Notes under the pieces: model-generated
Database searches by the model: none
Seen by the model: the letters and a program-made list of their open reading frames with translations, nothing else
What the model was told of the DNA's origin: nothing
Position numbers and translations under genes: made by a program
Part shown: in pieces, positions 8,387-16,298 of the stretch
How positions within the stretch are numbered: position 1 is the first letter of the stretch
Layout: each line of letters begins with the position of its first letter
Assembly: GCF_000622085.1 (NCBI RefSeq)
Contig: NZ_JHWL01000003.1
Span: 186,001-250,000 of the forward strand
Source: Butyrivibrio proteoclasticus P6B7
Lineage (GTDB): Bacteria > Bacillota > Clostridia > Lachnospirales > Lachnospiraceae
Length of the DNA stretch: 64,000 nt
Direction: 5' to 3'

Positions 8387-9472
8387 ATGGAAGGCAGAAT
8401 TTCTTTTTCCAGTGATTACACGAAAGGCGCTCACCCAAGGCTTTTAGAGAGACTTCAGGAGACAAATTTCGAGCAGATCGTGGGATATGGTACAGACGAA
8501 TATTGCAAGAGCGCTGCAGATAAAATCAAGACAGCTTGCAATAAAAAAGATGCGGATGTGTTCTTTTTGGTGGGTGGAACCCAGACTAATCAGACCATTA
8601 TCGACATGCTCCTTGAACCCTACGAGGGCGTGGTTGCCGCGCAGACAGGACATGTGGCAGCCCATGAGGCAGGAGCCATCGAGTTTTCCGGACACAAGGT
8701 CCTGACACTTCCAAGCTTTGACGAGGTTCCTAACACAGAGAATGGCAAAAGAGCTGTCTATTCTGACCAGGTGGGTAAGATTAATGCATCAGACCTTAAA
8801 AAGCTCATCGAAGATTTTTATGCTGATGATAATCACGAGCATATGGTTTTCCCTGGAGCTGTGTACATTTCTCATCCTACAGAGTATGGAACACTTTATT
8901 CCAAGGCAGAGCTTGAAGAGATCTCGGGAGTCTGCAAGGAGTTCAAGATTCCTTTGTTCCTTGACGGAGCAAGGCTTGGTTACGGTCTTATGAGCAAAAG
9001 AACTGACGTGACCCTTGAAGACATTGCAAATCTTGTAGACGTTTTTTATATAGGCGGAACTAAGGTGGGAGCTCTTTTTGGAGAGGCTGTTGTATTTCCA
9101 AATGGCGTACCAACAAAGCATCCGGTGCCTATAATCAAGCAGCACGGCGCACTTCTTGCTAAGGGTTGGCTCTTGGGACTTCAGTTTGATACGTTATTTA
9201 CAGACAATCTGTATATGGATATCAGCAGAAATGCCATTGAGATGGCTGAGCTCTTAAGAGAAGGCCTTAAGGAGAAGGGATATCAGCTTTACATCGATTC
9301 TCCAACCAATCAGCAGTTCATTACTATGGAGGATGACAAGCTGGCAGAACTGTCCAAGCATGTTGGCTATGGCTTCTGGGAGAAGGCTGATGACAGTCAT
9401 ACGGTTATAAGACTTGCCACGGATTGGGCAACCACAAGAGAAGATATTGAGACCTTAATGAAATACCTTTAA
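8387..9472 (+). CDS. Low-specificity threonine aldolase (PLP, beta-eliminating lyase fold)
   Basis: 361-residue fold-type I PLP enzyme that splits threonine or allo-threonine to glycine and acetaldehyde in the cytosol. The PLP lysine is K226 in GGTKVGA, after the LDGARLGYGL segment with the PLP-contacting aspartate. The N-terminus MEGRISFSSDYTKGAHP matches the family well and ATG 8387 has GAGG nine bases upstream, so the longer open frame (from 8276, overlapping msrC) is not used. A strong bidirectional terminator follows. Stereospecificity (L- or D-, threo- or allo-) cannot be read from sequence. Confidence 0.88.
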   Translation: MEGRISFSSDYTKGAHPRLLERLQETNFEQIVGYGTDEYCKSAADKIKTACNKKDADVFFLVGGTQTNQTIIDMLLEPYEGVVAAQTGHVAAHEAGAIEFSGHKVLTLPSFDEVPNTENGKRAVYSDQVGKINASDLKKLIEDFYADDNHEHMVFPGAVYISHPTEYGTLYSKAELEEISGVCKEFKIPLFLDGARLGYGLMSKRTDVTLEDIANLVDVFYIGGTKVGALFGEAVVFPNGVPTKHPVPIIKQHGALLAKGWLLGLQFDTLFTDNLYMDISRNAIEMAELLREGLKEKGYQLYIDSPTNQQFITMEDDKLAELSKHVGYGFWEKADDSHTVIRLATDWATTREDIETLMKYL

Positions 9473-9481
9473 ATCTAATAA

Positions 9482-9521
9482 AGCCCCATTACATCACTAT
9501 CTGGTGTAATGGGGCTATTAT
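9482..9521. terminator. Bidirectional terminator between convergent genes
   Basis: 12-bp stem AGCCCCATTACA/TGTAATGGGGCT, 11-base loop, flanked by A/T-rich sequence on both sides. It serves the threonine aldolase gene and the converging K+ channel gene. Confidence 0.8.
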
Positions 9522-9527
9522 TGTGGT

Positions 9528-10256
9528 TTATAGCTCGTATTTTGATTTCTTTCTACTGATCTCTGCCATGTATGCAGCTGTAATGATACCTGTTGGGAGA
9601 GCAATGACTGCTACGCCAACAAGGGCGGAGATCATGGTTATAAAGCGGCCTACCGAAGTGGTTGGGGAAATGTCTCCGTAACCTATGGTTGTAATGGAGA
9701 TTGTGGCCCAGTATAGCGCGTCAAAGAAGTTGGTAAAAAGATCTGGCTCTAGCTGGAATATGAGCATTGCGGATACAAAGATATAGAGCGTGATCAATAT
9801 AAGTACAGCCATAAGCTGCTTCTTTACTTTACGCAGGACGTTGGCTATGACAACCATGGTCTTGGAGTAGCGCACAAGCTTTAGAACACGGAATATTCTA
9901 AAGAGTCTGAACAGGCCAATGGTTGATGATACCGGGGTAAAAAGATATATTGCTGGAACCAGTGAAAGAAAATCAAAAATAGCAAGAGGAGTAAAGAGGT
10001 AAGCAATATAGGCTTTGACACTCTTGTAACCCATCTTATAATCGGCAGTGTAAATTCTGGCAATGTAGTCGATAAGAAAGATTATCGTTGTGAGAATCTC
10101 AATCCAGAAGGTATATTTATTATCGGCCTTTAGAGTCAAAGGAATCATGCCAACAATGACAGTTGTGGTCATGAGAACATCATAGGCTCTGCTGGAGGCA
10201 TCACCTATGCTGGAGACTTCTATGACTTCGTAAGTTCTTTTTTTAAAATCACTCAT
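9528..10256 (-). CDS. Voltage-gated-type potassium channel (ion transporter family)
   Basis: 242-residue inner-membrane channel subunit with the six-helix VIC layout. The S4 voltage-sensor helix carries regularly spaced basic residues (R117, R120, R123, K126, R129), and the pore loop holds the K+ selectivity filter TIGYGD (190-195) between S5 and S6. Length fits bacterial Kv (KvAP-like) subunits that form homotetramers. No C-terminal RCK or cyclic-nucleotide domain is present; the tail after S6 is only about 15 residues, ending basic. A GAGAGGAT ribosome site lies before ATG. It appears to be the second gene of a two-gene operon with the 54-residue protein upstream. Confidence 0.92.
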   Translation of the reverse strand: MSDFKKRTYEVIEVSSIGDASSRAYDVLMTTTVIVGMIPLTLKADNKYTFWIEILTTIIFLIDYIARIYTADYKMGYKSVKAYIAYLFTPLAIFDFLSLVPAIYLFTPVSSTIGLFRLFRIFRVLKLVRYSKTMVVIANVLRKVKKQLMAVLILITLYIFVSAMLIFQLEPDLFTNFFDALYWATISITTIGYGDISPTTSVGRFITMISALVGVAVIALPTGIITAAYMAEISRKKSKYEL

Positions 10257-10278
10257 AACTTATCCTCTCATGAGATAA

Positions 10279-10443
10279 TCAGAAATTACCAGAAACAAAG
10301 GCTGCTAAGCCTAGAATGGCCATAACGATGCTCAGAATTCTGCATAAGAGAACAAAAACAAAGGTTTGTTTTGATTTGTTGCTATGATATACGCCTACGT
10401 CGCTTATATAGACATCTTTGTTGGGATTCTTTTTCGTCGCCAT
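10279..10443 (-). CDS. Small membrane protein (54 residues) upstream of K+ channel, unrecognised
   Basis: Minus-strand ORF with ATG at 10443, AGAGG seven bases before it, and its stop 22 bases before the channel start. The product begins MATKKNPNKDVYISDVGVYH, hydrophilic and basic, then has one hydrophobic span (about 28-51, TFVFVLLCRILSIVMAILGL) and ends SGNF. This predicts a single-pass inner-membrane protein. The tight placement and good ribosome site suggest it is translated with the channel and could be an accessory subunit, which is inference. I know no named family for it. Confidence 0.6.
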   Translation of the reverse strand: MATKKNPNKDVYISDVGVYHSNKSKQTFVFVLLCRILSIVMAILGLAAFVSGNF

Positions 10444-10566
10444 AATAGAACCTCTTTGTGTCGATACAATGTTACTATATTATCATTATATCAAACATGC
10501 CATAATAAATAAAAATAATAAGCCACAAGTTTCTTTCCCTGAATAGCCAATATAACTGAAAAAGAC

Positions 10567-10687
10567 TATAATGTTTGTGTATCGTAAATTTGCTCGCGCA
10601 GCCTGTGTTTACAAGGCACTGGAAGAAAAGTGATAGATATTGTGTACATAGAATCCTCGACTACTATATGTGGTCGGGGATTTTTTT
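10567..10687 (+). ncRNA. Candidate small RNA with own promoter and terminator
   Basis: A TATAAT box (10567-10572, poor -35) is followed by about 70 bases without an ORF, then a strong terminator at 10652-10687. Within it GCCT/AGGC and CACT/AGTG short stems can form. It does not match SRP RNA, 6S RNA, tmRNA or riboswitches that I can recognise by key motifs. The terminator proves something is transcribed into it from the left, and no plus-strand gene lies within 1 kb upstream, which favours an independent short transcript of about 110 nt. Confidence 0.4.
10652..10687 (+). terminator. Terminator upstream of ileS T-box
   Basis: AATCCTCGAC pairs with GTCGGGGATT (10 bp, one G-T), 11-base loop, then seven T. 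No plus-strand protein gene precedes it. Confidence 0.85.
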
Positions 10688-10691
10688 ATTC

Positions 10692-10720
10692 TTGCAATAA
10701 CAAATAATTCATAGTAGAAT
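10692..10720 (+). promoter_or_regulatory. Promoter of the ileS T-box transcript
   Basis: TTGCAA (10692-10697), a 17-base spacer and TAGAAT (10715-10720), putting the start near 10727, just before the T-box stem I. Confidence 0.65.
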
Positions 10721-10740
10721 GTTCGTTAATATGATATAAA

Positions 10741-10996
10741 AAGCTGTGACGAAGACAGTAGGTAGCATATGAAGCCTTCAGAGAGCCGGCGGTTGGTGCG
10801 AGCTGGTGCAAGTAATAGCTATACGAAAATCACTTCCGAGCTGCAGGATCGAAACTATTAGTAGATTCTTGCCGTGAATCCTGGCGTTAACGGGAAGCGT
10901 ATTCAACCAAGGTTTTTGCTTTGGCGCGTATGTGTAAACAGGTGGTATAACGAGAGTAAATTTTACCTCGTCCTTTTTACAAAGGACGAGGTTTTT
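10741..10996 (+). promoter_or_regulatory. T-box riboswitch for tRNA-Ile
   Basis: Leader of ileS with the hallmarks of a T-box: GACGAAGACAGTAGG near its start, the stem I distal segment AGAGAGCCGGCGGTTGGTGC, a specifier loop with ATC (10829-10831, isoleucine codon), and the T-box sequence AACAGGTGGTATAACG (about 10937-10952) whose TGGT pairs with the uncharged acceptor end. A terminator with a 12-bp stem (10965-10992) and T-run follows, giving transcription attenuation: uncharged tRNA-Ile stabilises the antiterminator and turns on ileS. The T-box core has GGTGG where GGGTGG is commoner. Confidence 0.93.
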
Positions 10997-10997
10997 T
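10965..10997 (+). terminator. T-box terminator hairpin of ileS leader
   Basis: ACCTCGTCCTTT pairs with AAAGGACGAGGT around a TTAC loop, then T-run. This is the off-state terminator of the T-box. Confidence 0.92.
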
Positions 10998-11019
10998 AAT
11001 GCAAGAAAGGAGCTTCACA

Positions 11020-14000
11020 ATGTATAACAAAGTCGATACTGATATGAATTTTGTCGGCAGAGAAAAGAAGATTGAAGAATTCTGGAAAAAAGAAGACATC
11101 TTCCAGAAGAGTGTTGATACCCGTAGCAAGGGTGAAATGTATATGTTCTATGATGGCCCTCCAACAGCTAATGGTAAGCCACATATTGGACACGTTCTTA
11201 CTCGTGCCATCAAGGATATGATTCCTAGATACCGCACAATGAAGGGCTATACAGTTCCTCGTAAGGCTGGTTGGGATACACACGGTCTTCCTGTTGAGCT
11301 TGAAGTTGAGAAGATGCTTGGTCTTGACGGCAAGGAGCAGATCGAAGAATACGGAATGGAGCCTTTCATCAAGAAGTGTAAGGAATCTGTTTGGAAATAT
11401 AAGGGAATGTGGGAAGACTTCTCTGGCACAGTTGGTTTCTGGGCTGATATGGAGCACCCATACATCACTTATGATGACAACTTCATCGAGTCTGAGTGGT
11501 GGGCTCTTAATGAAATCTGGAAGAAGGGCCTTCTTTACAAGGGCTTTAAGGTAGTTCCTTACTGCCCACGCTGTGGTACACCTCTTTCATCACACGAGGT
11601 AGCACAGGGCTATAAGACATTAAAGGAGCGTTCAGCTCTTGTTCGTTTCAAGGTTAAGGATGAGGATGCATATTTCCTTGCATGGACAACAACACCTTGG
11701 ACACTTCCTTCTAACATTGGTCTTTGCGTAAACCCTGATGAGAAGTACATCAAGGTTAAGGCTGTTGATGGAAATGTATATTATCTCGCTGCAGCACTTG
11801 CAGACAACGTACTCGGCACATTACTTGACAAGGAAGATAAGGATAAGCCAGCATACGAGGTTCTTGAGACATTCGTTGGAACAGATCTTGAGTACAAAGA
11901 GTATGAGCCACTTTACCAGTGTGCAGCTGACGAAGCTGAGAAGCAGCACAAGAAGTGCTTCTTTATCTACTGTGATACATACGTAACTATGACAGATGGT
12001 ACAGGTATCGTACATATCGCTCCTGCATTCGGTGAAGACGACGCAAGAGTTGGTCGTAAGTATGACGCTCCACTTGTACAGATGGTAGATTCAGAAGGTA
12101 AGCTTAAGCCAGAGACTCCTTTTGCTGGCATGAGATGTAAGCCAACACAGAAGGAAATGGATGAGGGCGCTATCAGTGCAGATCCAGAGGTTCTTAAGGA
12201 CCTTGATAAGAGAGGCCTTCTCTTTGGCGCACCTAAGATGGAGCATGATTATCCACACTGCTGGAGATGTGGAACACCACTTATCTACTATGCTCGTTCA
12301 TCTTGGTTCATTAAGGTTACTGAGGTTAAGGAAGACCTTATCCGCAATAATAAAGAGATCAACTGGGTTCCAGAGTCAATCGGTAAGGGACGTTTCGGAG
12401 ACTGGCTTGAGAACATTCAGGACTGGGGTATTTCCCGTGACAGATATTGGGGAACACCACTTAATATCTGGGAGTGCGATGACTGTGGTCACCAGCTTTC
12501 TGTAGGATCAAGAAAAGAGCTTGCTGAGCTTTCAGGAGATCCATCAGCTGAGACCTGCGAGCTTCACAGACCATACATTGATCAGTTTGAGATCACATGT
12601 CCTAAGTGCGGTAAGAAGATGCACAGAGTAAAAGAGGTTATTGACTGCTGGTTCGATTCAGGAGCAATGCCATTTGCTCAGCTTCACTACCCATTTGAGA
12701 ATAAGGAGCTCTTTGAGAAGCAGTTCCCTGCTGAGTTTATCTCAGAGGCTGTAGACCAGACACGTGGATGGTTCTACTCACTTCACGCAGAGGCAACACT
12801 TCTTTTCAACAAGCCTGCATTCAAGAACGTTATCGTTCTTGGCCTTGTTCAGGATGAGAATGGACAGAAGATGAGTAAGTCAAAGGGTAACGCAGTAGAT
12901 CCTTTCGACGCTCTTGAAAAATATGGTGCAGATGCTATCAGATGGTACTTCTACACTAACTCAGCACCTTGGCTTCCAAGCCGTTTCTCAGGTGATGCAG
13001 TTATGGAAGGACAGCGTAAGTTCCTTGGAACACTTTGGAACACATATGCATTCTTCACACTTTACGCTAACATCGATGGATTTGATGCAGCTAACTACAA
13101 GCTTGAGCTTGATAAGCTCACAGTTATGGATAAATGGCTTCTTAGTAAGCTCAACAGCTGCGTGAAGGCAGTTGATGAGAACCTTGCTAATTACAGAATT
13201 CCTGAGGCTGGTAAGGCACTTGATAACTTCGTTGACGAGATGTCTAACTGGTATGTACGTAGATCACGTGAGAGATTCTGGGCTAAGGGAATGGAGCAGG
13301 ATAAGATTTCTGCTTACATGACACTTTATACAGCTCTTGTAACTGTATGTAAGGCAGCAGCTCCTATGGTTCCATTCATGACTGAGGAGATTTATCAGAA
13401 CCTTGTTCGCAACAGCTTCAAGGATGCTCCAGAGTCAATTCACCTCTGCGACTTCCCTGCAGTAGATGAGAGCCTCATCGATACTAAGCTTGAGAAGGAC
13501 ATGGAAGAAGTTCTTGATATCGTTGTTCTTGGACGTGCAGCCAGAAACGCAGCTAACATCAAGAACCGTCAGCCAATCGGCCAGATGTATGTAAAGGCTG
13601 AGCAGACTGTAGGTGAGTTCTACACTGAGATCATCAGAGATGAGCTTAACGTTAAGAACGTAGCATTCACAGATGACGTTCGCGACTTTACAAGCTATAC
13701 ATTTAAGCCACAGCTTAAGACTCTTGGACCTAAATATGGTAAGAACATCGGAGCAATCAAGAATTACCTTGAGGGTCTTGATGGAAATGCTACTATGGAC
13801 GAGCTTAATACAAACGGTTCAATCAAGTTCACAGTTAACGATGTGGATGTAGAGCTTGTTAAGGAAGACCTCCTTATCGAGATGGCTCAGAAAGAGGGCT
13901 TCGTATCTCAGGAGAACTGGGGAATCACAGTTGTTCTTGATACAAACCTTTCAGAAGAGCTTGTAAGAGAAGGATTTGTTCTTGAAGTAATCTCTAAGGT

Positions 14001-14217
14001 TCAGACAATGCGTAAGGATTCTGGATTTGAGGTTATGGATCACATCAAGGTTTCTCTTAACGGTAACGACAAGCTTGCTGAGATCGTTAAGGCTAATGCT
14101 GACAGCATCTCAACAAAGGTTCTTGCTAACGAGATCGTTTATGGCTCTGATGTAGCTAATGCTAAGGAGTGGGATATCAACGGCGAGAAGGTTACAATCG
14201 GTGTTGAGAGAGTTTGA
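11020..14217 (+). CDS. ileS: Isoleucyl-tRNA synthetase, IleRS2 (eukaryote-like) type
   Basis: 1065-residue class Ia synthetase charging tRNA-Ile. The HIGH motif is at 55-58 and KMSKS at 617-621; between them lies the CP1 editing domain with a TTTPWTLPSN segment near 225. The region DGPPTANGKPHIGHVLTRAI followed by PRKAGWDTHGLPVE and the length match the eukaryote-like IleRS2 clade rather than the common bacterial IleRS1 (DGPPYANG...HALN). ATG 11020 is preferred over ATG 10999: it has AAAGGAG seven bases upstream and the earlier ATG lies at the T-box terminator T-run. Expression is set by the T-box. A strong terminator follows. Confidence 0.97.
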   Translation: MYNKVDTDMNFVGREKKIEEFWKKEDIFQKSVDTRSKGEMYMFYDGPPTANGKPHIGHVLTRAIKDMIPRYRTMKGYTVPRKAGWDTHGLPVELEVEKMLGLDGKEQIEEYGMEPFIKKCKESVWKYKGMWEDFSGTVGFWADMEHPYITYDDNFIESEWWALNEIWKKGLLYKGFKVVPYCPRCGTPLSSHEVAQGYKTLKERSALVRFKVKDEDAYFLAWTTTPWTLPSNIGLCVNPDEKYIKVKAVDGNVYYLAAALADNVLGTLLDKEDKDKPAYEVLETFVGTDLEYKEYEPLYQCAADEAEKQHKKCFFIYCDTYVTMTDGTGIVHIAPAFGEDDARVGRKYDAPLVQMVDSEGKLKPETPFAGMRCKPTQKEMDEGAISADPEVLKDLDKRGLLFGAPKMEHDYPHCWRCGTPLIYYARSSWFIKVTEVKEDLIRNNKEINWVPESIGKGRFGDWLENIQDWGISRDRYWGTPLNIWECDDCGHQLSVGSRKELAELSGDPSAETCELHRPYIDQFEITCPKCGKKMHRVKEVIDCWFDSGAMPFAQLHYPFENKELFEKQFPAEFISEAVDQTRGWFYSLHAEATLLFNKPAFKNVIVLGLVQDENGQKMSKSKGNAVDPFDALEKYGADAIRWYFYTNSAPWLPSRFSGDAVMEGQRKFLGTLWNTYAFFTLYANIDGFDAANYKLELDKLTVMDKWLLSKLNSCVKAVDENLANYRIPEAGKALDNFVDEMSNWYVRRSRERFWAKGMEQDKISAYMTLYTALVTVCKAAAPMVPFMTEEIYQNLVRNSFKDAPESIHLCDFPAVDESLIDTKLEKDMEEVLDIVVLGRAARNAANIKNRQPIGQMYVKAEQTVGEFYTEIIRDELNVKNVAFTDDVRDFTSYTFKPQLKTLGPKYGKNIGAIKNYLEGLDGNATMDELNTNGSIKFTVNDVDVELVKEDLLIEMAQKEGFVSQENWGITVVLDTNLSEELVREGFVLEVISKVQTMRKDSGFEVMDHIKVSLNGNDKLAEIVKANADSISTKVLANEIVYGSDVANAKEWDINGEKVTIGVERV

Positions 14218-14251
14218 TAGAACGAAAGCCATTTAATACTGATATTTAACG

Positions 14252-14297
14252 AAAGCTACAGTGCATAGAATTTAAATCCTGTGCATTGTAGCTTTTT
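14252..14297 (+). terminator. Terminator after ileS
   Basis: 14-bp arms AAAGCTACAGTGCA and TGCATTGTAGCTTT (one G-T pair), 16-base loop, then T-run to 14297. Confidence 0.88.
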
Positions 14298-14366
14298 TAT
14301 AATGGATGTGATATTTTATAACGTGGACGATTGTGAAATTTAGTGGAATATAAGGAATTTTTTTAC

Positions 14367-15074
14367 ATGAAAAAGACAATAATAGTAATGCCAGTAGCCA
14401 ATGAAGGCGAGACAATGGCAAGCCTTTTGGACAGAATCCTGGCGTTACCTTACGATAATCTGTCTGTATACCCGGTAGTAGACGATTACAGTACAGATAA
14501 TACGGCAGACATTATCAGAAGCTATGAGAGCACTGGAAGAGTTAAGTGCATATACTATAAAGAGAGTAAAGGCGTTATCAGCTGCTATCTTGAGGGCTTT
14601 AGAAGAGCAATTGAGGACGGAGCTGAGCAGATCATCGAGATGGACGGTGGCGGAAGCCACAAGCCAGAGGAAATCCCACAGTTTATTGATAAGCTTAATG
14701 AAGGTTATGACTGTGTCTGGGGCTCAAGATTTATAAATGGCGGCGGAACAGATAATCAGCCAATGTACAGAAGATTTCTTAGTAGTGGCGGAACAATCCT
14801 TTCTAACGCAGTACTTGGAACCAAACTTAAGGATATGACCAGCGGCTTTGAGGCTTTCAAGGTTGATATTTTAAAGGGCATGGACCTTAATGCCTTCCTA
14901 TCTACAGGTCACATGTACCAGACAGAGATGCGTTTCTACTGCAGGAATCTTAACACCGTTGAAGTGCCAATCCACTACACAGGCAGTACTTCAAGTCTTA
15001 AGATGAGGTCAGTAACAGAAGCGCTTAAGATTTTATTTATGCTCAAAAAAAATGAGAAAAAGGTAATGAGATGA
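14367..15074 (+). CDS. Family 2 glycosyltransferase (polyprenyl-phosphate sugar synthase-like)
   Basis: 235-residue GT-A fold transferase like dolichyl-phosphate mannose synthase, without C-terminal membrane helices, so probably peripheral at the inner face of the membrane. The nucleotide-binding VVDDYSTDNT (D39, D40) is intact. The metal-binding DxD, usually DAD in this group, reads D93-G-G. ATG 14367 (MKKTIIVMPVANEGE) has AAGGA ten bases upstream and is preferred over a GTG eight codons earlier. It overlaps the next gene by 4 bases, so the two are translationally coupled. The sugar and acceptor are unknown; a role in making a lipid-linked sugar for the membrane transferase two genes on is inferred. 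Confidence 0.85.
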   Translation: MKKTIIVMPVANEGETMASLLDRILALPYDNLSVYPVVDDYSTDNTADIIRSYESTGRVKCIYYKESKGVISCYLEGFRRAIEDGAEQIIEMDGGGSHKPEEIPQFIDKLNEGYDCVWGSRFINGGGTDNQPMYRRFLSSGGTILSNAVLGTKLKDMTSGFEAFKVDILKGMDLNAFLSTGHMYQTEMRFYCRNLNTVEVPIHYTGSTSSLKMRSVTEALKILFMLKKNEKKVMR

Positions 15075-16276
15075 AGGTAAAATATCTTATTCTTGGCGCA
15101 GGCCCAACAGGTCTTAGCGTTGCTAATTATCTTTTGAATAATGGAGAAAAGGACCTTCTGCTTCTTGAGGCAGAGGGAGAAGTTGGCGGCCTTTGCCGCT
15201 CCAAAGATATAGATGGCGCACCTCTTGATATAGGAGGTGGGCATTTTTTGGATGTAAGAAGACCAGAAGTCTGTGAGTTTCTCTTTGGCTTCATGCCAAG
15301 GGATGAATGGGATTCTTACGAACGTGACAGTCGTATCAGATTTAAAACCTTCGAGCTTCATCATCCATTTGAAGCCAATATCTGGGAGCTTCCAGAGGAT
15401 GAGCAGCAAAAGTTTCTTGATTCAATCTCAGAGGCAGGCTGCAACACAGGAGCGAAAAAGCCTGAGAAATTCATTGACTGGATAACCTGGAAGCTTGGCG
15501 ATAAGATCGCAGAGGAGTACATGCTTCCCTACAATCGCAAGATGTTTGGAGACAACCTCAATGACCTTGGAATCTATTGGCTGGATAAGCTTCCTGACGT
15601 TAGCTACGAAGAGACCTTGGAGTCCTGCAGACAGAAGAAGGCCTTTGGTAAGCAGCCTGGTCATGCACAGTTCTTTTACCCCAAGAAATACGGCTATGGC
15701 GAGATATGGCTCCGCATGGGAGATGCTCTGGGAAATGCCCTTAAGACCTCAGAGAAGGTAAAAGAGCTAAATCTCACCGACAGAAGTGTCAGGTTGGGGG
15801 ATGGAACCCAGATAGAGGCAGAGTTCATCATTACAACTATTCCATGGAGCTCTATAGAGCTTAAGAATGCGCCACAGGAAGTTGCAGATGCAGCAAAGAG
15901 CCTTAGACACACATCGATCGAGGTCACATACCATGAAGAGGATATGGATACTGATGCTCAGTGGATCTACTTTCCAGATGAGGATAAGGACTATCACAGA
16001 ATCCTTGTTAGAAAGAACTTTTTCCCTGGTGCCAAGGGCTATTGGACCGAGACCAGGTCAGAGAGATACAGACAGGCGCAAGGAAGCATTAACTTTACTT
16101 CCGAGTACGCATATCCAATAAATACGCTGGATAAGCCAAACCAGATAGGATGTATCCTTAGATTCGCCAAGGAAAATGGTGTGTACGGTGTTGGAAGATG
16201 GGGAGAGCATACCCACTACAATTCCGACGCTTCTGTACAGCTTGCGATGAACTTGGCAAAAGAGCTTTTATCATAA
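15071..16276 (+). CDS. FAD-dependent oxidoreductase / UDP-galactopyranose mutase-like protein
   Basis: 401-residue flavoprotein with an N-terminal Rossmann ADP-binding motif (G9-A-G11-P-T-G14) and the GG doublet (G39-G40, EVGGLCRS) of the amine oxidase/protoporphyrinogen oxidase/UGM superfamily. A DIGGGHFLD segment near 56-64 and a C-terminal FAD-closing region (YGVGRWGEH near 376) support FAD binding. It is cytosolic. Flanked by two glycosyltransferases in one operon, it more likely acts on a nucleotide or lipid-linked sugar (mutase, isomerase or oxidase) than on haem or amines; this is inference from context. Starts within the ATGA overlap of the GT2 gene. Confidence 0.8.
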   Translation: MKVKYLILGAGPTGLSVANYLLNNGEKDLLLLEAEGEVGGLCRSKDIDGAPLDIGGGHFLDVRRPEVCEFLFGFMPRDEWDSYERDSRIRFKTFELHHPFEANIWELPEDEQQKFLDSISEAGCNTGAKKPEKFIDWITWKLGDKIAEEYMLPYNRKMFGDNLNDLGIYWLDKLPDVSYEETLESCRQKKAFGKQPGHAQFFYPKKYGYGEIWLRMGDALGNALKTSEKVKELNLTDRSVRLGDGTQIEAEFIITTIPWSSIELKNAPQEVADAAKSLRHTSIEVTYHEEDMDTDAQWIYFPDEDKDYHRILVRKNFFPGAKGYWTETRSERYRQAQGSINFTSEYAYPINTLDKPNQIGCILRFAKENGVYGVGRWGEHTHYNSDASVQLAMNLAKELLS

Positions 16277-16298
16277 CCACTATTAGTCTGGAGACAGT

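Noticed and set aside
10996..11019. ATG at 10999 as the ileS start
   Set aside because: It falls in the T-box terminator T-run; ATG 11020 has AAAGGAG seven bases upstream and fits the protein family start.
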